From positions 1,178,001 to 1,242,000 of the forward strand of contig NZ_QUBR01000002.1 of assembly GCF_003586285.1 (NCBI RefSeq): a stretch of 64,000 nt of DNA, read 5' to 3'. Both the position numbers and the translations under genes were made by a program. Origin of the DNA: Aeromicrobium endophyticum (GTDB lineage: Bacteria > Actinomycetota > Actinomycetes > Propionibacteriales > Nocardioidaceae). Shown here piece after piece: positions 51,224 through 61,639 of this stretch; positions within the stretch are counted from its first letter, which is position 1; each line of letters begins with the position of its first letter. The notes beneath the pieces were generated by a model, which saw nothing but the letters and a program-made list of their open reading frames with translations, ran no database searches and was not told the origin of the DNA.

Positions 51224-51850
51224 TCAGACTTCCTCGTGCGCGGCCGCGGTCACGACGGACGCGCGGGGCTCGATGTCGATGACCTGCCACGGGATCACGT
51301 TGCGCACCGTGGTGGGACCCACCTGGCGGTCGGCCTTGTGCATCCCGAACGGGTGGATGTGGCCGTGCAGGTGCCACGTGGGACGCAACGCCTCGAGGAC
51401 GCCGTGCAGGGCCGAGATGCCGAGGTGGCTGGGATCGTCGTCGTCGCCGAGGCCCAGCGGAGGGGCGTGCGTGAGCAGCACGTCGACCGGCTGGTCGGCC
51501 GCCCGCTTGAGCAACGTCCGCGCCCGCCGGTCGTACTGCTTCTGCGTGTACTGGTGGTCGCCACCGTTGTAGCGGACGCATCCTCCGAGGCCCGCGACTC
51601 GCAGACCGCCGACGGTGACCGCGTGCTCGTCGGCGGCGACGAAACCTCGCGGACCCGTGGACGTCCGCGAGATGCGCGGGTCGTGGTTGCCCGGGACGAA
51701 CGCCGCGGGCGCACCGATCAGGTCGCCGAGGGTCTCGAGGTAGTCCCACGGCAGGTCGCCCGCCGCCAGCACGAGGTCGACCTGGAGGTCTCGCGCCCGT
51801 GCGGGCATCGCGGCGACCTCTTCGTCCGCGACCGCCAGCACCCTGACCAT
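51224..51850 (-). CDS. Metallophosphoesterase with altered first motif
   Basis: 208 residues of the calcineurin-like phosphoesterase family: LAAGDLPWDYL (motif II), FVPGNHDPR (III), LLTHAPPLG (IV) and HLHGHIH (V). The first metal motif, usually D-x-H, reads VADEEVAA, so the motif-I His is replaced by Glu. That may change metal use or substrate. Substrate unknown. ATG 51850 follows TAGTGT by 7 nt; a frame from 51886 is longer but lies above the promoter. It is followed after 1 bp by the ParB-like gene. Confidence 0.8.
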   Translation of the reverse strand: MVRVLAVADEEVAAMPARARDLQVDLVLAAGDLPWDYLETLGDLIGAPAAFVPGNHDPRISRTSTGPRGFVAADEHAVTVGGLRVAGLGGCVRYNGGDHQYTQKQYDRRARTLLKRAADQPVDVLLTHAPPLGLGDDDDPSHLGISALHGVLEALRPTWHLHGHIHPFGMHKADRQVGPTTVRNVIPWQVIDIEPRASVVTAAAHEEV

Positions 51851-51857
51851 GCGACCG

Positions 51858-51863
51858 ACACTA
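51858..51863 (-). promoter_or_regulatory. Candidate -10 box deciding the phosphoesterase start
   Basis: TAGTGT 7 nt before ATG 51850. Confidence 0.45.
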
Positions 51864-51903
51864 CCGTCGGCGGCCGGCGGCGACACCCCTCGCGAGTGAC
51901 TGA

Positions 51904-52269
51904 TCAGACGTCGTCGGTGCCGGCCTGCTCGGCCTCGGCAGCCTCACGAGCCCACCGGGCCTTGTCGTCCTCGATGCGGCGCCCCAGGAAGAAGGCTCCG
52001 AACCACAGGGCAGCGAACATCGCGCCGACGAAGAACATCGCGGGCGCCAGCAGGCCCAGGGCGATCGTGGCGACCTGGATCGCGTGTCCGATCCAGTAGG
52101 CCTGGGGACGGCGCAGCGAGCCGGCGACCACGACGCACAGCACGGCCAGCCCGAGACCCAGGGTCAGCGCCAGCGTCTTGTCGACGTCCTCGACGGAGAT
52201 CAGCACCGGCACGGACAGGCCGAGGATGATGGCCTGCAGCGTGAGCATCGCCGCGCACATGCCCCTCAT
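51904..52269 (-). CDS. DUF4233 domain membrane protein
   Basis: 121 residues, four membrane helices (LTLQAIILGLSVPVLI, ALTLGLGLAVLCVVVAGSL, IGHAIQVATIALGLLAPAMF, AMFAALWFGAFFLG) and an acidic tail. The position directly after folC matches Rv2446c in mycobacteria. Function unknown. ATG 52269 has GGGGG 5-6 nt upstream, in the 10-bp gap after the folC stop. Confidence 0.85.
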   Translation of the reverse strand: MRGMCAAMLTLQAIILGLSVPVLISVEDVDKTLALTLGLGLAVLCVVVAGSLRRPQAYWIGHAIQVATIALGLLAPAMFFVGAMFAALWFGAFFLGRRIEDDKARWAREAAEAEQAGTDDV

Positions 52270-52279
52270 GCGAGCCCCC

Positions 52280-53617
52280 TCATGCGACGGTGCCGCCCAA
52301 CAGCACGCGCGCCTCGCCGACCGTGACGACCGAGCCGGTGACGAGCACGCCGCCGCTGCCGATCGCGTCGTCGCCGCCCTCGCCACCATCGGCCATCGCG
52401 ACAGCCCGCTCGAGCGCGTCGTCGAGCCGCGGCACCAGGACGACACGCTCGTCGCCGAAGATGTCGCCGGCGATCTCGGCCAGCTCGTCGGCCGGCATCG
52501 CGCGGTCGGTGCTGTTCTGGGTGATGACGATCTCGGCCATGACGGGCTCGAAGATGCGCAGCATCTCCTCGACGTCCTTGTCGGCCATGACGCCGACGAC
52601 GCCGATCAGGGGGCTGAACGAGAAGGCGTCCTGCACGGCCTGGATCGTGGCCTCGGCACCGTGCGGGTTGTGCGCCGCGTCGAGCAGCACCGTGGGGCTG
52701 CGCCGGACGACCTCGAGCCGGCCGGGCGACGTGACCTGCGCGAAGGCGCCGCGGACGAGGTCGGGGTCGAGCTGCTTGCTGCCGGTGAACGCCTCGACCG
52801 CGGCCAGCGCGTACGCGGCGTTGTGTGCCTGGTGGGCGCCGTGCAGCGGCAGGAAGATCTCGTCGTACGCGCCGGAGAGGCCCTGCAGGCTGATCTGCTG
52901 ACCGCCGAGCGCCGTGACGCGGTCGTTGACGCCGAAGTCGATGCCCTCGCGCAGCGCGATCGCGCCGACGTCGACCGTGCGACGCATCAGCACGTCCATG
53001 ACCTCGGGCGACTGCTCGGCCAGCACGGCGTGCGAGCCGGGCTTGATGATGCCGGACTTCTCGACCGCGATGATCTCGGGCTGGTCGCCCAGGTAGGCCG
53101 CGTGGTCGACGCCGATCGGCGTGACGACCGCGACCTGGCCGGTGGCGACGTTGGTCGCGTCCCACGAGCCACCCATGCCGACCTCGACCACGGCGACGTC
53201 GATCGGGGCGTCGGCGAAGGCCGCGTAGGCCATCGCGACCATCATCTCGAAGTACGACAGCGGGTGCTGCGACGAGTCGTCGACGATCTGGGCGTAGGCC
53301 GCGACGTCGGCGAAGGCGTCGACGAACTGCGCCTCGGTGAGCGGGACGCCGTCGAGCGAGATGCGCTCGGTCATCGACTGCAGGTGCGGGCTGGTGAACC
53401 GTCCGGTGCGCAGGTCGAGGGCCCGCAGCAAGGTGTCGATCATGCGGCTCGTCGACGTCTTGCCGTTGGTGCCGGTCAGGTGGACGACCGCATAGGCGTC
53501 CTGCGGGTCGCCGAGGAGCCGGCAGATCGCGGCGATCCGGTCGAGGGAGGGCTCGAGGCGGGACTCGGGCCAGCGGCCGAGGAGCGCGCGCTCGACCTCC
53601 GCGTACGTGGGTGTCAT
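52280..53617 (-). CDS. folC: Bifunctional folylpolyglutamate synthase / dihydrofolate synthase
   Basis: 445 residues of the Mur ligase superfamily: VVHLTGTNGKTSTSRMI (P-loop), TSPHLQSMTERIS, VVEVGMGGSWDATN, IAVEKSGIIKPG, and LLDAAHNPHGAEA in the C-terminal domain. It adds glutamate to dihydropteroate or folates. ATG 53617 has GATACT 7 nt upstream. In mycobacteria valS lies upstream on the same strand; here the upstream gene is an MMPL transporter on the opposite strand. Confidence 0.95.
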   Translation of the reverse strand: MTPTYAEVERALLGRWPESRLEPSLDRIAAICRLLGDPQDAYAVVHLTGTNGKTSTSRMIDTLLRALDLRTGRFTSPHLQSMTERISLDGVPLTEAQFVDAFADVAAYAQIVDDSSQHPLSYFEMMVAMAYAAFADAPIDVAVVEVGMGGSWDATNVATGQVAVVTPIGVDHAAYLGDQPEIIAVEKSGIIKPGSHAVLAEQSPEVMDVLMRRTVDVGAIALREGIDFGVNDRVTALGGQQISLQGLSGAYDEIFLPLHGAHQAHNAAYALAAVEAFTGSKQLDPDLVRGAFAQVTSPGRLEVVRRSPTVLLDAAHNPHGAEATIQAVQDAFSFSPLIGVVGVMADKDVEEMLRIFEPVMAEIVITQNSTDRAMPADELAEIAGDIFGDERVVLVPRLDDALERAVAMADGGEGGDDAIGSGGVLVTGSVVTVGEARVLLGGTVA

Positions 53618-53624
53618 CCGTCCC

Positions 53625-53630
53625 AGTATC
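53625..53630 (-). promoter_or_regulatory. Candidate -10 box for folC
   Basis: GATACT 7 nt before ATG 53617, leaderless spacing. Confidence 0.4.
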
Positions 53631-53690
53631 GCAGCAGGTCAGGGACGAGTCAGGGTCGCCACCTGTTCTCAACGTCGCCTGGTTCCGCCA

Positions 53691-53711
53691 TAGTGTTCCT
53701 AACTAGAACAC
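53691..53711 (+). promoter_or_regulatory. -10 box with overlapping inverted-repeat operator for the MMPL gene
   Basis: TAGTGT (53691-53696) overlaps GTGTTC-N7-GAACAC (53693-53711), a symmetrical site placed to block transcription. TetR-type repressors often control MMPL pumps; no such gene is in the window. Confidence 0.45.
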
Positions 53712-53729
53712 ACCCCCCGAGGAGACACC

Positions 53730-55874
53730 GTGAACCGCAGCATCGCAGGGTGGATCGCCCACCGCTGGGCCAAGTGGGTCGTGCTCCTGCTCTCGCTGGT
53801 CTTCATCGTGGGCGTGGGCATCATGCTGGGCTCCAAGCTCACCAGCGTGCAGGACAACGACGTCGCCTCGTGGCTTCCCGGCGATGCCGAGTCGACCAAG
53901 GTCATCCAGCAGTCGAAGGCCTTCGCCAACCCCGACGACATCCCGGCCGTCGTGCTGTACGAGCGCGACGGGGGCACGACGCCGGCCGACCGGGCCAAGG
54001 CCACCGCCGACGCCGCCGACCTCAAGGGGGTCAAGGACGTTTCCACCGTCCTCGGGCCGTTCCCGTCGAAGGACGGCGAGGCTCTGCAGGTCATCGCCAC
54101 CATCACGATCAACAGCGACGGGTGGGAGGCGCTGCCCGACCGGGTCGACGACATCACCAAGATCGCCGATCGCGGCAACGACGGCCTGGAGGTCAGCCTG
54201 GCCGGCCCGGCCGCCCTGGGCGCCGACCAGGCCGAGGCGTTCTCGGGCATCGACGGCATCCTGCTGTTCTCGGCCGTCGGCATCGTGTTCGTGATCCTCT
54301 TGATCACCTACCGCAGCCTGCAGCTGGCCATCCTGTTCCTCCTGGCCGGCGTGCTCGGCGCCGTGCTGCCAGCGCAGGGGATCGTCTACCTGTTGGCCAA
54401 GTACGCCGACCTCACGGTCAACGGCCAGAGCGCCGGCATCCTCAGCGTCCTGGTGCTGGGGGCCGGCGTGGACTACGCCCTCCTCCTCGTGGCGCGCTAC
54501 CGAGAGGAGCTGCACCGGTACGAGGATCGGCACGAGGCCATGGCTCACGCGCTTCACCGCGCCGCTCCCGCGATCCTGGCCAGCGGAGCGACCGTGATCA
54601 TCGGCCTGCTGTGCCTGACGCTCGCACAGATGAACTCGACCAGCAGTCTCGGCCCAGTCGGCGCCGCCGGGATCGCGGTCGCACTGCTGACGATGCTGGT
54701 CACGCTTCCCGCTCTGCTCGTGATCTTCGGCCGCTGGATCTTCTGGCCGTTCGTGCCGCGGTTCGGCGACCCGATCAAGAGCGACACCGGTGTGTGGGCC
54801 AAGGTCGGCCAGCGCATCACGAGGGCCCCACGCGCCGTCTGGGTCGTCACGACGCTCGTCCTGGTGGGTCTGTCGTTCGGCATCCTGCAGCTCAATGCGA
54901 CCGGCCTGTCCAACGAGGACAGCTTCACCAAGGAGCAGCCGTCGGTCGTGGCCGAGAAGAAGCTCGCCGCGCACTTCCCCGGCGGCGCCGGCTCGCCCGT
55001 CGCGATCATCGCGAAGGGCGACAAGGCCCCCGAGGTGCAGAAGGCGTTCGCTTCCGCCGGGGGCATCGACCCCGCATCCGTGGCGGTCAAGAGCCCGGCC
55101 GGCAGCCCGGTGGCCTACCTCGAGGGCACGTTGACCTCGGCGCCCGACTCCGACGCGGCGTTCGACACGATCGACCGGGTACGCGACGCCGTGCACGCCG
55201 TCGACGGAGCCGATGCGATCGTCGGCGGCAACACGGCGGTCAACAAGGACGTCCAGGCCGCGTCCAGCGCCGACAACAAGCTCATCATCCCGGTGATCCT
55301 CGTGGTGGTGCTGCTGATCCTCGGCCTGCTGCTGCGCTCGATCGCGGCACCGCTGGTCCTGCTCGTGACGGTCGTGGTGTCGTTCGCGGCGGCGGTCGGC
55401 ATCAGCGCCCTGGTGTTCCGCCACGTGTTCGGCTTCGAGGGTGCCGACTCGTCGTTCCCGCTGTTCGCCTTCGTGTTCCTCGTCGCCCTCGGCATCGACT
55501 ACAACATTTTCTTGATGACGAGGGTGCGCGAGGAGTCGCTCAAGCACGGCACCCGCAGGGGCGCGCTGATCGGGCTGGCCGCGACGGGCGGCGTCATCAC
55601 CTCGGCCGGCTTCGTCCTCGCCGGCACGTTCACGGCGCTGGCGACGCTGCCGATCGTGTTCCTCGCCGAGCTCGGCTTCGTGGTCGCGGTGGGCGTCCTG
55701 CTCGACACGATCATCGTCCGCTCCGTGCTCGTGACCGCGCTCAACCTCGACATCGGACGACACATCTGGTGGCCGAGCGCCCTGTGGCGCACCGACGGGC
55801 CGGAGCACCTCGCCGATGACGCCCACCCGGCCGAGCCGGTCGACGTGTCCGGCGAGCCGGCGCACAAGGCGTAG
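53730..55874 (+). CDS. MMPL/RND family transporter
   Basis: 714 residues. Two repeats, each with one membrane helix, an outside domain and a block of five helices: [18 protein letters not shown] then [18 protein letters not shown] in the first half, and [15 protein letters not shown] then [16 protein letters not shown] in the second. The Asp-Tyr pairs in GVDYALL and GIDYNIF are the proton-relay positions of the family. It is of the size of MmpL-like exporters of lipids or drugs. GTG 53730 has GAGGAG 6-7 nt upstream. It may be regulated by the inverted repeat at the promoter. Confidence 0.92.
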   Translation: MNRSIAGWIAHRWAKWVVLLLSLVFIVGVGIMLGSKLTSVQDNDVASWLPGDAESTKVIQQSKAFANPDDIPAVVLYERDGGTTPADRAKATADAADLKGVKDVSTVLGPFPSKDGEALQVIATITINSDGWEALPDRVDDITKIADRGNDGLEVSLAGPAALGADQAEAFSGIDGILLFSAVGIVFVILLITYRSLQLAILFLLAGVLGAVLPAQGIVYLLAKYADLTVNGQSAGILSVLVLGAGVDYALLLVARYREELHRYEDRHEAMAHALHRAAPAILASGATVIIGLLCLTLAQMNSTSSLGPVGAAGIAVALLTMLVTLPALLVIFGRWIFWPFVPRFGDPIKSDTGVWAKVGQRITRAPRAVWVVTTLVLVGLSFGILQLNATGLSNEDSFTKEQPSVVAEKKLAAHFPGGAGSPVAIIAKGDKAPEVQKAFASAGGIDPASVAVKSPAGSPVAYLEGTLTSAPDSDAAFDTIDRVRDAVHAVDGADAIVGGNTAVNKDVQAASSADNKLIIPVILVVVLLILGLLLRSIAAPLVLLVTVVVSFAAAVGISALVFRHVFGFEGADSSFPLFAFVFLVALGIDYNIFLMTRVREESLKHGTRRGALIGLAATGGVITSAGFVLAGTFTALATLPIVFLAELGFVVAVGVLLDTIIVRSVLVTALNLDIGRHIWWPSALWRTDGPEHLADDAHPAEPVDVSGEPAHKA

Positions 55875-55897
55875 CTGCACCGAGGTTGCAGGGCTAT

Positions 55898-55920
55898 GGG
55901 GGCGGCGAGGCGTCGCCCCC
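55898..55920 (+). terminator. Hairpin between MMPL and valS
   Basis: 10-bp stem (GGGGGCGGCG with CGTCGCCCCC, one G-U pair), AGG loop, directly before the valS -10 box. Confidence 0.6.
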
Positions 55921-55921
55921 A

Positions 55922-55927
55922 TAGACT
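55922..55927 (+). promoter_or_regulatory. Candidate -10 box for valS
   Basis: TAGACT 8 nt before GTG 55936. No T-box or other leader is possible with such a short 5' end. Confidence 0.45.
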
Positions 55928-55935
55928 TGACTGTC

Positions 55936-58521
55936 GTGAGCAACGAACTGCGCGGCGTCCCCGAAAAGCCCGTCCTCGAAGGTCTCGAGGCCACCTGGTC
56001 CGCCCGGTGGGCCGAGCAGGGCACATACGCCTTCGACCGCTCGAAGTCGCGCGACGAGATCTACTCGATCGACACGCCGCCGCCGACCGTCTCGGGCTCG
56101 CTGCACGTCGGCCACGTGTTCTCGTACACCCACACCGACCTCGTCGCGCGCTACCAGCGCATGCGCGGCAAGGAGGTCTTCTACCCGATGGGCTGGGACG
56201 ACAACGGCCTGCCGACCGAGCGCCGCGTGCAGAACTTCTTCGGCGTCCGCTGCGACCCGACCCTGCCGTACGAGGCCGACTACACGCCGCCGGCCGAGCC
56301 CGACGCCAAGCGTCAGGTGCCGATCAGCCGCCGCAACTTCATCGAGCTGTGCAACCAGCTGGTCGAGGAGGACGAGAAGGTCTTCGAGCAGCTGTGGCGC
56401 ACGCTCGGCCTCAGCGTCGACTGGTCGCAGCAGTACACGACGATCGGCGACGACTCGCAGGTCGTGTCGCAGCGCGCGTTCCTGCGCAACGTCGCCCGCG
56501 GCGAGGCGTACCAGCAGGACGCCCCCACGCTCTGGGACGTGACGTACCAGACCGCCGTCGCGCAGGCCGAGCTCGAGGCGCGCGAGTACCCCGGCGCCTA
56601 CCACCGGGTGGCCTTCCACGGTGCCGACGGGCCCATCTTCATCGAGACGACCCGCCCCGAGCTGATCGGTGCCTGCGTCGCCCTCATCGCCCACCCCGAC
56701 GACGAGCGCTACCAGCCGCTGTTCGGCTCGACCGTCACCTCCCCGCTGTTCGGGGTCGAGGTGCCGGTCGTCGCGCACGCGTCCGCCGAGCCCGACAAGG
56801 GCTCGGGCATCGTGATGTGCTGCACCTTCGGCGACCTCACCGACGTCATCTGGTGGCGTGAGCTGCAACTGCCCAACCGCACGATCATCGGTCGCGACGG
56901 CCGCATCCTGCCCGACGCCCCCGAGTGGATCGCCACCGAGTCCGGTCGCGAGCTGTACGCGAGCCTGGCCGGCAAGACGACGTTCACCGCCCGCGAGCTC
57001 ACCGTCGCGGCGCTCAAGGAGTCCGGAGACCTCGACGGCGACCCCAAGCCGACGCAGCGCATGGCCAACTTCTACGAGCGCGGCGACAAGCCGCTCGAGA
57101 TCGTCTCGACCCGCCAGTGGTACATCGCCAACGGTGGACGCTCCGCCGACCTGCGCACCGAGCTGATCGCGCGCGGCGACGAGATCGAGTGGGTCCCGAC
57201 GTACATGCAGTCGCGCCTGACCAACTGGATCGGCGGCCTCAACGGCGACTGGCTGGTCTCACGCCAGCGCTTCTTCGGCATCCCGTTCCCGGTCTGGTAC
57301 CGCCTCGACGAGGCCGGCGAGCCGGTGTACGACGACCCGATCCTGGCCGACGAGGCCAGCCTGCCGGTCGACCCCGCGTCGCAGGCCCCTCCGGGCTTCG
57401 ACGACTCGCAGCGCGGTGAGCCCGGCGGGTTCATGGCCGATCCCGACGTGCTCGACACCTGGGCCACGTCGTCGCTGACCCCGCAGATCGTGTGCGGCTG
57501 GGAGCGCGATCCCGAGCTGTTCGCCAAGACCTTCCCGATGGACCTGCGACCGCAGGGTCACGACATCATCCGCACCTGGCTGTTCTCCACGATCGTCCGC
57601 TCCCACCTCGAGCACGGCAGCGTCCCGTGGTCGCACACCGCGCTGTCGGGCTTCGTCGTCGACCCCGACCGCAAGAAGATGAGCAAGAGCAAGGGCAATG
57701 TCGTCGTCCCCGACGAGATCCTGCAGTCGTACGGTGCCGACGCCGTCCGCTGGCGTGCTGCCGGCGCCCGACCTGGTGCCGACTCCCCGTTCGACGAGGC
57801 GCAGATGAAGGTCGGTCGCCGCCTCGCGATGAAGGTGCTCAACGCGAGCAAGTTCGTGCTCGCCGCCGAGGAGCAGTACGGGCTCGGCGCCGACGCGTCG
57901 CACCTCGACCCCGCCCGCGTCACCGAGGCGATCGACCTGGCCCTGCTGAGCCGCCTGCGGGGCGTCGTCGACGAGGCGACCACCGCCTTCGAGGCGTACG
58001 ACTACGCGACGGCCCTCGAGGTGACCGAGAAGTTCTTCTGGGACTTCTGCGACGACTACCTCGAGCTGGTCAAGGAGCGCGCGCGCCGTGACGACGCCGG
58101 TGGAGCGTCGGCGAAGGCGACCTTCGTGCTGGCGCTGTCGGTGCAGCTGCGCCTGCTGGCGCCGTTCCTGCCGTACGTGACCGAAGAGGTCTGGTCGTGG
58201 TGGCAGGAGGGCTCGATCCACCGAGCCACGTGGCCCAGCGGCTCGACCGACCTGACGACCTCGGAGCAGGATCCCGGTGTGCTGGCTGCTGCGGCGACCG
58301 TTCTCGCCGACATCCGCGGGGCCAAGTCGGTCGCCAAGGTCAGCCAGAAGACCGAGATCGGCGAGCTGTCGATCACCGGCACCGCGGCCGACCTGGCGCT
58401 GCTGTCGCTGGCCTTCGACGACGTCCGCGCCGCCGGACGCGTCGCCGCCGAGCCCACCCTGACGACCGACGAGGCCGCGACCGGCTTCACGGTCGTCGCG
58501 ACTCCCGCACCACCGGCCTGA
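55936..58521 (+). CDS. valS: Valyl-tRNA synthetase, archaeal-type
   Basis: 861 residues. Class I marks: [14 protein letters not shown] (HIGH motif as HVGH, 57-60), [14 protein letters not shown], and [10 protein letters not shown] near 580. The editing domain is at about 190-330 with [23 protein letters not shown] and GLPTERRVQ are marks of the archaeal/Rickettsia-type ValRS, whereas mycobacterial ValRS has the common PPPNVTGSLHMGH form. The long C-terminal coiled coil of the bacterial type is not evident. The gene is on the plus strand, opposite to the clpX and folC genes around it, although the neighbours match the Mtb order Rv2445c-Rv2449c. GTG start follows TAGACT. Confidence 0.95.
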   Translation: MSNELRGVPEKPVLEGLEATWSARWAEQGTYAFDRSKSRDEIYSIDTPPPTVSGSLHVGHVFSYTHTDLVARYQRMRGKEVFYPMGWDDNGLPTERRVQNFFGVRCDPTLPYEADYTPPAEPDAKRQVPISRRNFIELCNQLVEEDEKVFEQLWRTLGLSVDWSQQYTTIGDDSQVVSQRAFLRNVARGEAYQQDAPTLWDVTYQTAVAQAELEAREYPGAYHRVAFHGADGPIFIETTRPELIGACVALIAHPDDERYQPLFGSTVTSPLFGVEVPVVAHASAEPDKGSGIVMCCTFGDLTDVIWWRELQLPNRTIIGRDGRILPDAPEWIATESGRELYASLAGKTTFTARELTVAALKESGDLDGDPKPTQRMANFYERGDKPLEIVSTRQWYIANGGRSADLRTELIARGDEIEWVPTYMQSRLTNWIGGLNGDWLVSRQRFFGIPFPVWYRLDEAGEPVYDDPILADEASLPVDPASQAPPGFDDSQRGEPGGFMADPDVLDTWATSSLTPQIVCGWERDPELFAKTFPMDLRPQGHDIIRTWLFSTIVRSHLEHGSVPWSHTALSGFVVDPDRKKMSKSKGNVVVPDEILQSYGADAVRWRAAGARPGADSPFDEAQMKVGRRLAMKVLNASKFVLAAEEQYGLGADASHLDPARVTEAIDLALLSRLRGVVDEATTAFEAYDYATALEVTEKFFWDFCDDYLELVKERARRDDAGGASAKATFVLALSVQLRLLAPFLPYVTEEVWSWWQEGSIHRATWPSGSTDLTTSEQDPGVLAAAATVLADIRGAKSVAKVSQKTEIGELSITGTAADLALLSLAFDDVRAAGRVAAEPTLTTDEAATGFTVVATPAPPA

Positions 58522-58548
58522 CCCTCACCGGGCCCTGCCCCCACAACC

Positions 58549-58609
58549 CGCGAGTGGCGCAATCCTGCGAAAGTGGGACGGCGTGTCCCGCGGGGTTGCG
58601 CCACTCGGC
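58549..58609 (+). repeat. 61-bp intergenic inverted-repeat element, copy 3
   Basis: CGCGAGTGGCGCAA (58549-58562) and TTGCGCCACTCGGC (58596-58609), arms matching at 12 of 14; the 33-bp middle has TGGGACGGCGTGTCCCGCG as in copy 1. Its right arm is the first unit of the tandem array at 58598-58681. Confidence 0.8.
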
Positions 58610-58681
58610 GGCGGGGTTGCGCCAGTCGGCGACGGGGTTGCGCCACTCGGCGACGAGGTTGCGCCACTCGGCGACAGGGTG
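58598..58681 (+). repeat. 21-bp tandem repeat, four units
   Basis: Units start at 58598, 58619, 58640 and 58661, with consensus GCGCCACTCGGCGACGGGGTT and one to three changes each. It is a tandem growth of the right arm of element copy 3, ending just before the reductase gene stop. Confidence 0.85.
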
Positions 58682-58710
58682 ACGCCGGCGGACGAGCTGA
58701 CCTTGCGGGG

Positions 58711-59862
58711 TCAGAGGGTGCGGAACGTGATGCCGGCAGCCTGCAACCGCGTGATGAGGGCGTCGCCCATCGCGACCGCGGTGGTGGTCTGACCCGAGAC
58801 GTCGGGCAGGTCGTCGAAGGCCAGGCACAGGGCCGACTCGCTGAGCATCTTGGCCGTCTCGGTGTAGCCCGGATCGCCGCCCGCGACCTCGGTGACGACC
58901 GTCGTGCCACCTGCCTCCCCGATCAGGCGCAGCGAGAACCACGACTTCGCCCGCTTCTGCTCGTCGGGGCCGTCACCCTGCGACTTGAGCTTGAGCAGCA
59001 GCGAGCGCGTGGGCGGCAGCTGCGCGCCGGCCATCAGCACCGCTCCCCCGACGACCGTGCCGGCCAGCATCGGCAGCTTCTTGAACTGGGCGAAGTGCGA
59101 GTAGCTGAAATCGGGGCCGTAGCGCTCGAGGGCGCGCGCCGACCGCAGCACGATCTGGGGATCGATCGTGGGCAGCGGCAGCGCCCAGCCCCGGCCCTGC
59201 GCGCCCCGACCGATCGAGCCGCCGCCCCGCACGCGACGCCCCTCGGGACGCCCTTCGAGCTTCTTGCGCTCGGCGGCGGTGCGGGCCGACTGACGAAGTC
59301 GCGAGAACGCACCGATCGCCGAGTGGTAGGTGCCGCCCGACGCGGTGCCGCCGGCGCGGATGTAGCCCTTGACGTCGATCGGCACGCCGGCCGGCAGCTG
59401 CTCGACCGTGTAGAGCACGCCCAGGTCGTACGGGATCGAGTCGAATCCGCAGGCGTGGACCAGACGCGCGCCGGTGCGCTGGGCGGTCTCGTGGTACTTG
59501 AGCCACATCGCGTCGACGAACTCCGGCTCGCCGGTGAGGTCGACGTACGCGATGCCGGCCTCGGCGGCCGCCTTGACCGCCGGCTCGCCGAGCTGCACGT
59601 AGGGCCCGACCGTCGTGATGAGCACACGGGTGCTGCCCGCGAGGGCCGCCATCGAGTCGGCGTTGTCGGTCTCGGCCGAGATGATCTCGGGGCGCACGCC
59701 ACCGAGGGCGTCGATGCGCTCGGCCACGGCCTCGAGCTTGGCCTGGTTGCGACCGGCGATCGCCCACGTCGCCCCGTCGGGCAGATGGGTGCCGAGGTAG
59801 TCGGCGGTGAGCCCACCGGTGAATCCGGTGGCTCCGAGCAGGGCGATGTCGACGGAAGTCAT
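58711..59862 (-). CDS. Saccharopine dehydrogenase-like / trans-acting enoyl reductase family protein
   Basis: 383 residues. The N-terminal Rossmann domain has LLGATGFTGGLTADYL and WAIAGRNQAKLEAV; VGPYVQLGEPAVKAAAEAG and YVDLTGEPEFVDAM follow, then HACGFDSIPYDLG. This matches the Mtb Rv2449c type, which lies next to valS there too. In Mtb related proteins reduce polyketide intermediates, but the role of this chromosomal copy is unknown. ATG 59862 has GGAGAC and, overlapping it, TAGGTT at 6 nt. Confidence 0.9.
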   Translation of the reverse strand: MTSVDIALLGATGFTGGLTADYLGTHLPDGATWAIAGRNQAKLEAVAERIDALGGVRPEIISAETDNADSMAALAGSTRVLITTVGPYVQLGEPAVKAAAEAGIAYVDLTGEPEFVDAMWLKYHETAQRTGARLVHACGFDSIPYDLGVLYTVEQLPAGVPIDVKGYIRAGGTASGGTYHSAIGAFSRLRQSARTAAERKKLEGRPEGRRVRGGGSIGRGAQGRGWALPLPTIDPQIVLRSARALERYGPDFSYSHFAQFKKLPMLAGTVVGGAVLMAGAQLPPTRSLLLKLKSQGDGPDEQKRAKSWFSLRLIGEAGGTTVVTEVAGGDPGYTETAKMLSESALCLAFDDLPDVSGQTTTAVAMGDALITRLQAAGITFRTL

Positions 59863-59868
59863 GTCTCC

Positions 59869-59874
59869 AACCTA
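59869..59874 (-). promoter_or_regulatory. Candidate -10 box
   Basis: TAGGTT 6 nt before ATG 59862. Confidence 0.4.
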
Positions 59875-59907
59875 CCGGCAGGTAACGACGGCGGCGCGCG
59901 ACCAGTA

Positions 59908-60216
59908 TCAGCCCGGGTCGAGCACCCGTCGCCTCAGGAAGTCGACCTGGTCGGCCACCGCCGGCTCGAACCACGGGTCTCGGTAGATCGCGAAGTGGCC
60001 TGTCGCGTAGGTGACGACCTCGGCGTCGGGGGCACGTCGCACCTGACGCTGAGCCGTGCGAGGCGGCGCGACGGTGTCGTGGAGGCAGATTCCGGCGAAG
60101 ACGGGTACCCGCGCCCGGCGGAGACGCCGGCCGGGCCGGTAGCCCATGATGCGCAGCCCGACACGGGCCGCCGCATGGTTGTCGAAGCTGCCCAGACGAG
60201 GGCGGTTGCCGGGCTG
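59908..60216 (-). pseudogene. C-terminal remnant of an alpha/beta hydrolase
   Basis: The frame reads FDNHAAARVGLRIMGYRPGR then RARVPVFAGICLHDTVAPPR and ends YATGHFAIYRDPWFEPAVAD, which is the last third of an alpha/beta hydrolase: the Asp of LHD and the His of GHF are the expected acid and catalytic His. No nucleophile part is present: above about 60190 the sequence loses hydrolase character and runs into the end of clpX. A Met at 60147 could start a 79-residue product but would lack the active serine. It is most likely a gene truncated by a deletion or rearrangement downstream of clpX. Confidence 0.6.
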
Positions 60217-60217
60217 G

Positions 60218-61489
<1,272 letters not shown>

Positions 61490-61544
61490 GGGGGTCCCTT
61501 TCGTGCCGGTAGCTGCTACCGGAGTGCTGTGGTGACGGGGCCTG

Positions 61545-61603
61545 GGTGACCGAGATGACGTGCTTCCACCGTAGCGGCGAATAGCGTCGTCGTCTCGGTC
61601 ACC
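61545..61603. terminator. Long-loop hairpin between clpP and clpX
   Basis: 16-bp arms (61545-61560 and 61588-61603) with one mismatch and a 27-nt loop. On the minus strand the loop contains TACGGT, which could be the clpX -10 box, so folding of a read-through transcript and promoter use would involve the same DNA. Confidence 0.5.
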
Positions 61604-61639
61604 GGCCGTATGTCGGACGGCAACTTGCCTGCCGAGCGA

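Noticed and set aside
58549..58681. CRISPR-like array
   Set aside because: The 21-bp units are directly tandem with no spacers.
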